From DASVNK01 sp036383895 (GTDB lineage Bacteria; Verrucomicrobiota; Verrucomicrobiia; Limisphaerales; SXQI01), in the NCBI GenBank assembly GCA_036383895.1, contig DASVNK010000062.1, positions 8,926-72,925 of the forward strand: a stretch of DNA of 64,000 bases, read 5' to 3'. The position numbers were made by a program, and so were the translations under genes. The notes beneath the pieces were generated by a model. That model made no database searches and was not told the DNA's origin. It saw nothing but the letters and a program-made list of their open reading frames with translations. Position 1 is the first letter of the stretch. The number at the start of each line of letters is the position of its first letter. Below are positions 51,229-58,784 of this stretch, piece by piece.

Positions 51229-51942
51229 ATGAAGAATTATCTAAAACTAATCGGGTCAGTAGCGTCCCTCGGACTGTTGCTTTGCAGTGTTGCGGTGCGG
51301 GCGGACGAAAAGGCGGTGACGATCGTGCCGCCGGATGCAAAGTACCATGGAAAAACTTATGGCGAGTGCGCGGCGGCGTTTTGGCAATACGCGTTTGCGC
51401 TCCCTGTAGAAGGTCACCCGTTTGCGGCTGGGCCGAATGACGATTTTAGCGCGGGGCAGTCAGGTAGTGTTTGGTTTTGGAGCGCTCCCGAGGGGCCAAT
51501 GACGCGCACGGTCCGGATGCCCGCGGGGAAGGCGCTTTTCCTGACGATCCGCGACGTCGATGTCTCCAGTTTGGAGGCAGAGCCATTTTTCGGAGCGACG
51601 GAGGCAGAGCAACGGGAAAAGGCGACCCGGTACGCCGATCTCATCGAAAGTGTTTTTGTGACGATTAATGGAGTGCCTGTTACGAACCTGGAAGAGTTCC
51701 GTTTCTCAACGCCGCAGTTTGAGTTTACTGCGCCCACTCCCTGGATTTTCGGTGAAACAGGCGGTACCGGAACAGCAGTTGGTGACGGATATTTTCTCAT
51801 GCTGGAACTTCCGAAGGGACATCACACGATTCATTATGGAGGCACGTTCCGGTTCGCACCGGGCGAGTTGTTTCCGGATTATCTGGAAGAAATCGTTCTA
51901 GAGAAGGACATCACGATCGAGCTGACTGTAGGGGAGGAATAA
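51229..51942 (+). CDS. secreted protein, copy C of the three-copy sensor domain
   Basis: This ~237-residue protein has a signal peptide (KLIGSVASLGLLLCSVAVRA), then a single domain with the series KTYGECAAAFWQYAFALPVE, GQSGSVWFW, MPAGKALFLTI, VFVTINGVPVTNLEEFRFST, PTPWIFGETGGTGTAVG, DGYFLMLELP and HTIHYGGTFRF. It is closest to copy A (46366); both share the PTPWIFGETGG core, and the kinase copy has RPWILGEGGG there. It ends in an intrinsic terminator (51963). No named family is known to me. The start at 51229 puts the signal peptide first; 51184 is an upstream alternative. Confidence 0.8.
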   Translation: MKNYLKLIGSVASLGLLLCSVAVRADEKAVTIVPPDAKYHGKTYGECAAAFWQYAFALPVEGHPFAAGPNDDFSAGQSGSVWFWSAPEGPMTRTVRMPAGKALFLTIRDVDVSSLEAEPFFGATEAEQREKATRYADLIESVFVTINGVPVTNLEEFRFSTPQFEFTAPTPWIFGETGGTGTAVGDGYFLMLELPKGHHTIHYGGTFRFAPGELFPDYLEEIVLEKDITIELTVGEE

Positions 51943-51962
51943 CGTAGCTGGTCTTTTGTTCT

Positions 51963-51985
51963 GGCACCCGACTGGGTGCCGTTTT
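51963..51985 (+). terminator. rho-independent terminator after the third sensor-domain gene
   Basis: GGCACCC (51963-51969), a GACT loop and GGGTGCC (51974-51980) are followed by GTTTT. It lies 20 bases after the stop at 51942 and closes the sigma-kinase-pilin-secreted-domain stretch. Confidence 0.8.
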
Positions 51986-52023
51986 GATTCTGTCACGGTC
52001 CTCCCGTGAGTGTTTGCATGGTG

Positions 52024-52057
52024 GCGGTGCCTTCGATGTTTTTGTCGTCGGCACCGC
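52024..52057. other. second hairpin in the gap before the hydrolase gene
   Basis: GCGGTGCC (52024-52031) and GGCACCGC (52050-52057) form an 8-bp stem with an 18-base loop that contains a T5 run. It lies in the 210-base gap. Its role is unclear. Confidence 0.35.
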
Positions 52058-52152
52058 ATTTGTTCCGAGCTGCTACAGTCTTTTTGTAGGTGTGCCGCCA
52101 AGAGTTCAAAGTTTCGGGGAAACGAAGGCGAACGTCGTGAGCCGCTGGCAGT

Positions 52153-53241
52153 GTGAGGATTAGTGGCTACATTTCGGGGGTGCGAAGCTGGTTGGTTGTT
52201 TTGTGGGTGCTGCTTTTTTTCTCCGGGGTGGGATGCGGAGGTTTCGCGGCGAGGCGGATTGCGCAGGCGCCGAATACGTATCCGAAATGGCTGGCGCCGG
52301 AAGCGCCGGTGACGATCGGGTTTAGCGCGAGCTTATTAACGTTGCTGACGAATGGGACGGTGGAAATTGATTCGCCGCGCGCGAAGCTATTTTATCGGGT
52401 GCTGGCGCCAGGTGATTATGGGTTTCGTTGGACGAATGTGCTGGACGAGGCGCGGGGTGAATTGACGTTGCGGTTCAGCGCGGAAGCTGCGGGCGCGAGT
52501 CGTAATGTGAGCGCCGCGGGCGACGCGAGGATGGAGGGTCGCGGGACGATTTTTGTGGTGCACGGGTATGGGGTGGACGGGGCGGCGATGTTGCCTTGGG
52601 CCTTTGTTTTGGCGGAACAGGGCTGGCGCGTGGTGTTGGTGGATTTGCGTGGGCATGGGAATTCGACGGGGGAGCGGGTTTATTTTGGAGCGCAGGAGGT
52701 GATTGATTTGCGTGCGGTGTTGGACCGATTGGAGCGGGAAGGGGAGGTGGTGCATGTGGTGGGACATTCGTTCGGGGCGGTGCTGGCGTTGAAGTGGAAG
52801 TTGGAGGATGCGCGCGTGGGCAGAGTGGTGGCGATGGCGCCGTATGCGGATCTCGGCGAGGCGATTCAGAATATTCGGCGGCAGTATGCGCGATGGATTC
52901 CGACGTGGTTTATTGCGGCTGGGGTGCAGCGCTTGCCCGAGTTGCTGCAGGTGGAGGAGTGCGAGATGGATCCGGGTTGCTGGGTGGATGGTCGGCTAGA
53001 GGATGTTTTGTTTGTGGCGGGCGGCGCGGATCGGATCGCGACATTGAATCAGGTGCGGGAGCTGGTGGAAGGGAGCGGGGGAGATAATCGGATTTTAATT
53101 CAGGCAAAGGCGGCGCATGAAACGGTGCCGTTTTATTTGGGCGAGTTGTCGGGGGAAGTGATTGAGTGGTTAGCAGGAGAACTAAGGGAAGCCAAGCGGG
53201 AGAATAATCCTGACTTTACTCCTAAATATTCAGCTGACTGA
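52153..53241 (+). CDS. membrane-anchored alpha/beta hydrolase
   Basis: The 362-residue protein has an N-terminal signal or anchor (SWLVVLWVLLFFSGVGCGG, with a Cys that may be lipidated although the lipobox is not canonical). An alpha/beta hydrolase domain follows: FVVHGYGVDGAAML, VDLRGHGNSTGERVYFG, nucleophile elbow VVGHSFGAVLALKW, FVAGGADRIA (Asp) and AKAAHETVPFY (His). It resembles serine-aminopeptidase-S33/monoacylglycerol-lipase-like hydrolases. It starts with GTG and probably acts outside the cytoplasmic membrane. Substrate unknown. Confidence 0.82.
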   Translation: MRISGYISGVRSWLVVLWVLLFFSGVGCGGFAARRIAQAPNTYPKWLAPEAPVTIGFSASLLTLLTNGTVEIDSPRAKLFYRVLAPGDYGFRWTNVLDEARGELTLRFSAEAAGASRNVSAAGDARMEGRGTIFVVHGYGVDGAAMLPWAFVLAEQGWRVVLVDLRGHGNSTGERVYFGAQEVIDLRAVLDRLEREGEVVHVVGHSFGAVLALKWKLEDARVGRVVAMAPYADLGEAIQNIRRQYARWIPTWFIAAGVQRLPELLQVEECEMDPGCWVDGRLEDVLFVAGGADRIATLNQVRELVEGSGGDNRILIQAKAAHETVPFYLGELSGEVIEWLAGELREAKRENNPDFTPKYSAD

Positions 53242-53267
53242 TATTGCTGAGGGGTGGTTTAGGTGCG

Positions 53268-54650
53268 ATGCTCGGGATTCGATATTTGGGCAGCAAAGTT
53301 ATGCTACGGTCACCTCGCACTGGATTGTATAGGTTTGCCACGCTCCTTTTGGTGAGTGTGTGGCCGGGGGTTTGGGCGGCGAATGTTTTCCTGCCATTGC
53401 CTGGGCTGGATTTCGCGACGCAGAAGAGCTTGGTCCTCCAGTGCTCTGGAAATTTGCTGGATATCAATTACGCCGCGCGGATGTGGTCCATTGAACACAA
53501 CGGGCAAGTTCCTGGATCGTTATTCGATTTCACGAATCGTTTGTCTTCAGCGGAGGTGTTTTATTGTCCCGCGCACCTGCGGGAACCGGCGGTCACCAAC
53601 TGGAACGATGTTGCGTGGGAGGACATCGATTACGTGTGGAAGGGTTCCAGCGCGGGAGAGGAGGGCGCGGCGGTGGAGTGCCGGGTGCACACCTCTGTGG
53701 CGCGGTTCGATGGGGAAATCGTGTTGGGGCGGGAGCGGGATGGCTGGCCGTATTTTATGGCTGGGCCGATTGGGCAGGTGACGACTCCGGGAGGATCAGC
53801 GCGGTTTGAAGTGGTGATCGATCCGATCACGGCGGCTGGTCCGCTAAGTTATCAATGGCGACGCGAGGATCTTTCCTACGTGACGAATCTTGTTTTCATT
53901 GAGGATGGGGAGGCGGGCGGATTTTTGCGGACGAATCGAACAGCGGTATTCAGCGTGACGCCGCTGGCGAACGAGACGAATTCGTTTGTGGTGCTTTCGA
54001 ATCTGCAGACGAACGATATGGCTTACTATGCAGTGGCAGTGAGCAATTCGCTGGGGCGGCTTTTGTCGCGGCGGGCGAGCCTGCGCATTCGGGACGAAGC
54101 GTTAGATACTGCCGAGTGGTCGCGAACTATTTGCGGAGTTAACTTGAGTCAAATCGGCTTGCTGGCCAGGAGTTGGGCAACGGAGCATGGCGACGTGCTG
54201 CCGGGCAACTTTGCGGAGATGACGAATCGGTTTAATTATCCAATGTTTGGCCGGCCGATGGTTTTGTTTTGTCGGGCAGACACAGGCCGGAGTGCTCCGG
54301 CGAGCTGGGTTGATTTTGATTTTGCGGAAACGAGTTACGAGGTGGTGGTTGCCCGAGCTGACGAGGAGAATTTATACGCAGTTTTCTGTCGGTGCAAAAT
54401 TCATGGCTACTACGTGGAAGTGAGCGGTCGGGTGGTGAGGGAACCTCGCTTTACGGCGCCGATTTTCTTCATGAACAACGAGCTGAGCCTGCCATTGGAG
54501 CTTTTCGCGGGGCGATCGAATGTGCTGGAGAGTTCATCGAACCTGACTGCCTGGACGACGGTGAAAGCTTTTTCGAATACGAACGGTCCAGTGGATTTCA
54601 GTGTTTCCAAAACGGCGTCGCATCTTTTCTACCGGTTGCGCTTGGAGTAA
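53268..54650 (+). CDS. exported protein with pilin-like modules and an Ig-like domain
   Basis: The ~460-residue protein has a signal peptide (RFATLLLVSVWPGVWAA) and an unusual layout. Two modules, C..NLLDINYAARMWSIEHNGQVPGSLFDFTNRL (early) and CGVNLSQIGLLARSWATEHGDVLPGNFAEMTNRF (later), resemble the part of the short-pilin family after the methylation helix, but without that helix. Between them is an Ig-like domain (AGPLSYQWRREDLSYVTNLV...DMAYYAVAVSNSLG). The end (NVLESSSNLTAWTTVKAFSNTNGPVDF) is the Verrucomicrobial sorting-like or Ig-fold tail. In-frame ATGs at 53268 and 53301 are both possible starts. Confidence 0.7.
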   Translation: MLGIRYLGSKVMLRSPRTGLYRFATLLLVSVWPGVWAANVFLPLPGLDFATQKSLVLQCSGNLLDINYAARMWSIEHNGQVPGSLFDFTNRLSSAEVFYCPAHLREPAVTNWNDVAWEDIDYVWKGSSAGEEGAAVECRVHTSVARFDGEIVLGRERDGWPYFMAGPIGQVTTPGGSARFEVVIDPITAAGPLSYQWRREDLSYVTNLVFIEDGEAGGFLRTNRTAVFSVTPLANETNSFVVLSNLQTNDMAYYAVAVSNSLGRLLSRRASLRIRDEALDTAEWSRTICGVNLSQIGLLARSWATEHGDVLPGNFAEMTNRFNYPMFGRPMVLFCRADTGRSAPASWVDFDFAETSYEVVVARADEENLYAVFCRCKIHGYYVEVSGRVVREPRFTAPIFFMNNELSLPLELFAGRSNVLESSSNLTAWTTVKAFSNTNGPVDFSVSKTASHLFYRLRLE

Positions 54651-54660
54651 AATTGCGATC

Positions 54661-55842
54661 ATGCATTTGAGGTTTGTTGTCACGCTGGCGGTGTTACTGA
54701 GTTGTGTTCCGTTTTTACGGGTTCACGGAGTGGATAGTGGCGTGGTGCGAACAAACGTTCTGGATGATCAGAATTTTTTTCCGATTGCGGTTTGGTTGCA
54801 GAATCCGAATAACGCCGGGCGGTTCAAGGAGGCGGGGATTAATCTGTATATAGGTTTATATCGCGGGCCGACCGCGGAGCAGTTGGAGATGTTGCGGAAG
54901 CATGGGATGCATGTGATTTGCCGGCAGAGTGAACGGTCGCTGGTTTTCAAGGATGATCCAACAATTGTTGCGTGGATGCATGATGATGAGCCGGATAATG
55001 CGCAACCGTTGCCGCAAGGGCAGAAGGGTTGGGGGCCGCCGGTGTTGCCTGTGGTGATTCAGGAGGATTATGAAAAAATTCGCGCGAAGGATCCAACGCG
55101 GCCGGTGTTTCTGAATTTAGGGCAGGGGGTGGCGTGGGATCATTGGATCGGGCGGGGCGTGCGGAGAAATCATCCGGAAGATTATCCAGAGTATGTGAAG
55201 GGGGCGGACATTGTGTCGTTCGATATTTACCCGGTGGTGCACGACAACAAAGAGGTGGCGGGGAAGTTGGAGTTTGTGGGGCGCGGGGTGGAGCGGTTGC
55301 GGAAATGGGCGGGGGAGGAATCAAAGCGCATGGTGTGGAACTGCATCGAAGCGGCGCGGGTGGACAATCCGGATGTGAAAGCAACGCCGGAGCAGATTCG
55401 TTCGGAAGTGTGGATGTCGATTATCAGCGGGTCGCGCGGGATTGTTTATTTCGTGCATCAGTTCAAACCGAATTTTGTTGAGGCGTCGTTGTTGGAAGAT
55501 CCGGTGACGCTGGCGGGCGTGACGAAGATCAATGCGGAGGTGAAGGAACTTGCGGCGGTGATCAATTCGCCGGCGGTTGAGTCAGAGTTTGAGATCAAGA
55601 CGGAGCCGAAGGTGGAGATTGCGAGCATGGTGAAGCGGCTTGGCGGGACGAATTACTTATTTACGGTGTCGATGGAGAACCGCGCGGCGGAGGTGACGAT
55701 CAAGTCGGCGGAGCTGGCGAGAGTTGGGAAGGTGGAGGCGATTGGTGAATCGCGTGAAATGAAGATCTCGGACGGAGAATTGCGGCAGCGTTTCGAGCCG
55801 TACCAAGTTCATTTGTATCGGTTCAGAGCTGATCCGAAGTAG
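54661..55842 (+). CDS. exported glycosidase-like TIM-barrel protein
   Basis: The ~393-residue protein has a signal peptide (MHLRFVVTLAVLLSCVPFLRVHG) and a TIM-barrel-like sequence of the type seen in glycoside hydrolases acting on beta-linked sugars: FFPIAVWLQNPNNAGRFKEAGINLYIG, HVICRQSE, IVAWMHDDEPDNAQP (acidic residues at the expected acid/base site) and DIVSFDIYPVVHDN, then WNCIEAAR and RGIVYFVHQF. A C-terminal beta domain ends it. I do not assign a CAZy family. It starts 10 bases after the Ig/pilin-like gene ends and may be in its operon. Confidence 0.75.
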   Translation: MHLRFVVTLAVLLSCVPFLRVHGVDSGVVRTNVLDDQNFFPIAVWLQNPNNAGRFKEAGINLYIGLYRGPTAEQLEMLRKHGMHVICRQSERSLVFKDDPTIVAWMHDDEPDNAQPLPQGQKGWGPPVLPVVIQEDYEKIRAKDPTRPVFLNLGQGVAWDHWIGRGVRRNHPEDYPEYVKGADIVSFDIYPVVHDNKEVAGKLEFVGRGVERLRKWAGEESKRMVWNCIEAARVDNPDVKATPEQIRSEVWMSIISGSRGIVYFVHQFKPNFVEASLLEDPVTLAGVTKINAEVKELAAVINSPAVESEFEIKTEPKVEIASMVKRLGGTNYLFTVSMENRAAEVTIKSAELARVGKVEAIGESREMKISDGELRQRFEPYQVHLYRFRADPK

Positions 55843-55908
55843 TCGGGGATTCGCTCGCGGCAGTTAAGACTTGCATCCGCTCCTTTGTTGGGAGTTCTTG
55901 GAAGGATC

Positions 55909-57855
55909 GTGATTTCACCGAGGTTATTCGTGCGCGGCCTGTTTGTGGGCTTCTGCATTTGCGCAGGTCTTGCGCAGAACGTGCAGGATGCGCCGCGGAC
56001 GATTCGTGTGCCGGGGGAGACCGCGGAACAAACGTTGCAGGCTTTGGAGGCGCGGAAGGAGCGGCAAGTTCGCTCGACGGAACGGTGGGGGGTGTTTCAT
56101 GAATTCGGCTTCAGCGACGCGCTGGCGCGGAGCGGAATCACTTTTCGGCACCAGGTGGTGGAGGAAGCGGGGAAGAGGTTTAAGCCAAATCATTATGATC
56201 ATGGTACTGCGCTGGCGGCGGCCGATGTCGATGCGGATGGCAAAGTTGATCTATTCTTTGTCAATCAACGGGGTGGGAATGAGCTTTGGCGGAATTTGGG
56301 AGGAGGGCGTTTCGAGAATGTAACGGAGCGGGCCGGCGTCGCGTTGAAGGATCGAATCTGCGTCGGCGCATCCTTTGGAGACATCGACAACGACGGGTTG
56401 CCGGATCTGTTCGTGACGACGGTTAAGATGGGCAATCATCTCTTTCGGAATATTGGAGGTGGACGATTCGAGGACATATCGGAATCGGCCGGGATTCGCG
56501 AAGTTGGACACTCCTCGGGCGCGGTGTTCTTCGACTTTAATCGGGATGGATTGCTGGATTTATTTGTATGCAACGTGGGGGTCTTTACGACGGACCGAAA
56601 AGCGCCGGACGGTTCTTTTCATGCGCTCGACGATGCTTTCACCGGTTTCCTTGATCAAAAACGGCTGGAGACAAGTTTTCTTTACCAGAATTTGGGCAAT
56701 CGCAAATTTCGGAATGTGGGAAAGGAAGTTGGCCTGGAACATCGCGAGTGGACGGGGGACGCGACGTTTTGCGATTTGGAGCAGACTGGCTTCCCTGGTC
56801 TGTACGCGATCTCGATGTCGGGGCGAAATGCGTATTACCGAAATGAAGCTGGGAAATCTTTTCGCGACGTGACCCGCGAGACTTTCGGTCGGACACCGTG
56901 GGGCGCGACGGGATTGAAGTTTTTCGATTTCGATCAGGATCAGCGGCAGGATCTGTTCATCACGGACATGCACTCGGATATGAACACGATTCAATTGCAG
57001 ATCAGCACCACGAATCGCACCGAGCAATTTGAGAAAATGAAAAGCGAGGCGTGGTGTTCCGCGGAGTGGGTGAAGAACCAATGGCCAGGCGCGACGACGA
57101 ATTTTATTTTCGGAAATGCTTTATTCCGTAACTCGGAGGGCGGTTTCAAGGAATCCTCCGAGTTGCTCGGTGCTGAAACGTATTGGCCCTGGGGGATCAG
57201 TGTTGGGGATGTGAACGCCGATGGATTTGAAGATGCGTTCGTCACGGCGGGGATGGGTTATCCGTTGCGCTACGGCGTTAACTCGATGCTCCTGAATGAT
57301 GCGGGGAAACGATTTTTACAAAGTGAGTTCGTTCTCGGTGTGGAACCGCGTCCGCAATGGAAAGTGTTGATCGATTATTTCATGATGGAGTGCGACGGAG
57401 CGGATAAGGGCCATCCGTTTTGCCAGGGGAAGGGCGGAAAGGTGGTTGTGCAGGGCAGCACCAGTTCACGTTCTTCGCTGTTTGCGGATGTGGATGACGA
57501 CGGCGACCTCGATCTGGTCGTGAACAATATGAATGATGTTCCGCTCGTCCTGGCGAGCAATCTTTCGGAAAAGCGCCCACTCAAGTTTATGAAAATTCGA
57601 CTGCGAGGAACGGCGTCGAATCGCGACGGGCTAGGCGCGACGGTGAGAGTGATTACGCCTACAAGAACGCTGACACAATTTCACGATGGGAAATCCGGAT
57701 ACCTTTCGCAAAGCGCACTGCCACTTTACTTCGGCCTCGGCGATGACGCGGAGGTTAGCCGCATTGAAGTGCTCTGGCCTTCCGGAATTAAACAGAGCGT
57801 CAGCACTGGGTTGGCGTTTAATCGAGTTATAGAGATCGTCGAAGCACGTCCGTAG
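55909..57855 (+). CDS. exported FG-GAP/VCBS protein with ASPIC/UnbV domain (CRTAC1-like)
   Basis: The ~648-residue protein has a signal peptide (LFVRGLFVGFCICAGLAQ). A beta-propeller of FG-GAP repeats follows (DVDADGKVDLFFVNQRGGNELWRNLGGGRF, DIDNDGLPDLFVTTVKMGNHLFRN, DFNRDGLLDLFVCN, DFDQDQRQDLFITD, DVNADGFEDAFVTAG, DVDDDGDLDLVVNN), each with a calcium-binding DxDxDG-like loop. It ends with an ASPIC/UnbV domain (RDGLGATVRVITPTRTLTQF...LPLYFGLGDDAEVSRIEVLWPSG). This CRTAC1 group is very common in the phylum; function is unknown, probably surface carbohydrate or protein binding. I choose the GTG at 55909, which has GGAAGG at the right spacing, over the TTG at 55885. Confidence 0.87.
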   Translation: MISPRLFVRGLFVGFCICAGLAQNVQDAPRTIRVPGETAEQTLQALEARKERQVRSTERWGVFHEFGFSDALARSGITFRHQVVEEAGKRFKPNHYDHGTALAAADVDADGKVDLFFVNQRGGNELWRNLGGGRFENVTERAGVALKDRICVGASFGDIDNDGLPDLFVTTVKMGNHLFRNIGGGRFEDISESAGIREVGHSSGAVFFDFNRDGLLDLFVCNVGVFTTDRKAPDGSFHALDDAFTGFLDQKRLETSFLYQNLGNRKFRNVGKEVGLEHREWTGDATFCDLEQTGFPGLYAISMSGRNAYYRNEAGKSFRDVTRETFGRTPWGATGLKFFDFDQDQRQDLFITDMHSDMNTIQLQISTTNRTEQFEKMKSEAWCSAEWVKNQWPGATTNFIFGNALFRNSEGGFKESSELLGAETYWPWGISVGDVNADGFEDAFVTAGMGYPLRYGVNSMLLNDAGKRFLQSEFVLGVEPRPQWKVLIDYFMMECDGADKGHPFCQGKGGKVVVQGSTSSRSSLFADVDDDGDLDLVVNNMNDVPLVLASNLSEKRPLKFMKIRLRGTASNRDGLGATVRVITPTRTLTQFHDGKSGYLSQSALPLYFGLGDDAEVSRIEVLWPSGIKQSVSTGLAFNRVIEIVEARP

Positions 57856-57865
57856 GATTTCCCCA

Positions 57866-58144
57866 TTAGTTCCAAAATTTCTGCAGCCACACGCGATGAC
57901 GAGCGCGTTCCTCTTGGACGAGAGAGCGCACGTTTTGCGCCTGAGCTTCGGTGAAGAGGCAGGCATCTGGCAATGGTTCGGCGCAGACGCCGCAGAGTTT
58001 ATGGCGCCGGCTGTAGACCACGGAATTGCAGTGGGGGCAGCGGCGTTCGGCTTCGGCTTTAACGCCGCGCGCGAAGATCGCTCTGTCGTGTAGATCGACA
58101 TCGTTAAGTTCAAGTTCCTGTAAGTTGCAAGCTGTCGCACTCAT
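57866..58144 (-). CDS. small zinc-ribbon protein
   Basis: The ~92-residue protein has a zinc ribbon with CPHCNSVVYSRRHKLCGVC (C-x2-C...C-x2-C) in the middle and a helical, charged C-terminus (RSLVQEERARHRVWLQKFW). It probably binds one zinc ion. Partner and function are unknown. The start at 58144 is preferred; 58165 is the longer option. It is convergent with the FG-GAP gene, 10 bases away. Confidence 0.65.
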   Translation of the reverse strand: MSATACNLQELELNDVDLHDRAIFARGVKAEAERRCPHCNSVVYSRRHKLCGVCAEPLPDACLFTEAQAQNVRSLVQEERARHRVWLQKFWN

Positions 58145-58241
58145 GCCCGTAAAGACACCACTCATTTCGGAATTGTTGCATTACACTTTGGTAATACGTT
58201 TGTAAGTTCCGATTGGTTGGCGCTCATTGGGCAAAGCGTAA

Positions 58242-58667
58242 TCAACGCGTAAGCATCAAATAGATTCCCAGGAAGATCATCAACATGCCGGCGAAGTAGC
58301 GCAGCGTGGCAGGCTCCCGCCAGAGCGCAACCCCCACAATGCTAGCAACTACCAATCCGCCGAGGCGAATTACAGGAGAGGCGATAGTGATGGGCGCGCC
58401 GCGCTGAAAAGCGGCATACATGCAGAAGGTAACGGTCGCGAACATGACTCCGACACTCAGGCCGAGGATTACTCCTTTGGTGGTAATCGCCGCCGTGTCG
58501 ACGTTGCGACGATCGATTAGCCACCAAAAGAGTCCCGCGGCGAACGGCACGCTGCCGTATAGAAGCATGCCGAAGCTGTTCGGAATTTTGCCGGTGGCGG
58601 CTTTGACGAAAACGTCGGCTGCGGCAAGGGCCAAGGCGGCGCTGATCACGTAAATCATCCACGTCAT
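58242..58667 (-). CDS. EamA-like DMT-superfamily membrane protein (five TM)
   Basis: The ~141-residue protein has about five membrane segments and the EamA half-repeat: WMIYVISAALALAAADVFVKAATGKIP, LLYGSVPFAAGLFWW, ILGLSVGVMFATVTFCMYAAFQRGAPITIASPVIRLGGLVVASIVGVALWREP and YFAGMLMIFLGIYLML. It is a single-domain DMT (like small multidrug or bidirectional half-transporters) and probably acts as a dimer. Substrate unknown. The start could also be 58715. Confidence 0.78.
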   Translation of the reverse strand: MTWMIYVISAALALAAADVFVKAATGKIPNSFGMLLYGSVPFAAGLFWWLIDRRNVDTAAITTKGVILGLSVGVMFATVTFCMYAAFQRGAPITIASPVIRLGGLVVASIVGVALWREPATLRYFAGMLMIFLGIYLMLTR

Positions 58668-58728
58668 TGGAGAATCGTGAAACAACATGGCGGAAGGTGC
58701 AATGGGAGTCGCCATGCAGAAACGAAAA

Positions 58729-58754
58729 GTCCTCGGGCATTGAAACCAGAGGAC
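58729..58754 (-). terminator. probable terminator of ilvD
   Basis: GTCCTC (58729-58734) and GAGGAC (58749-58754) form a 6-bp stem extendable with mismatches. On the minus strand it is followed by ACTTTTCGTTTC. It lies about 30 bases after the ilvD stop. Confidence 0.45.
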
Positions 58755-58784
58755 CTCATGCGCGTCTATTGAACTGGAGTTTGC

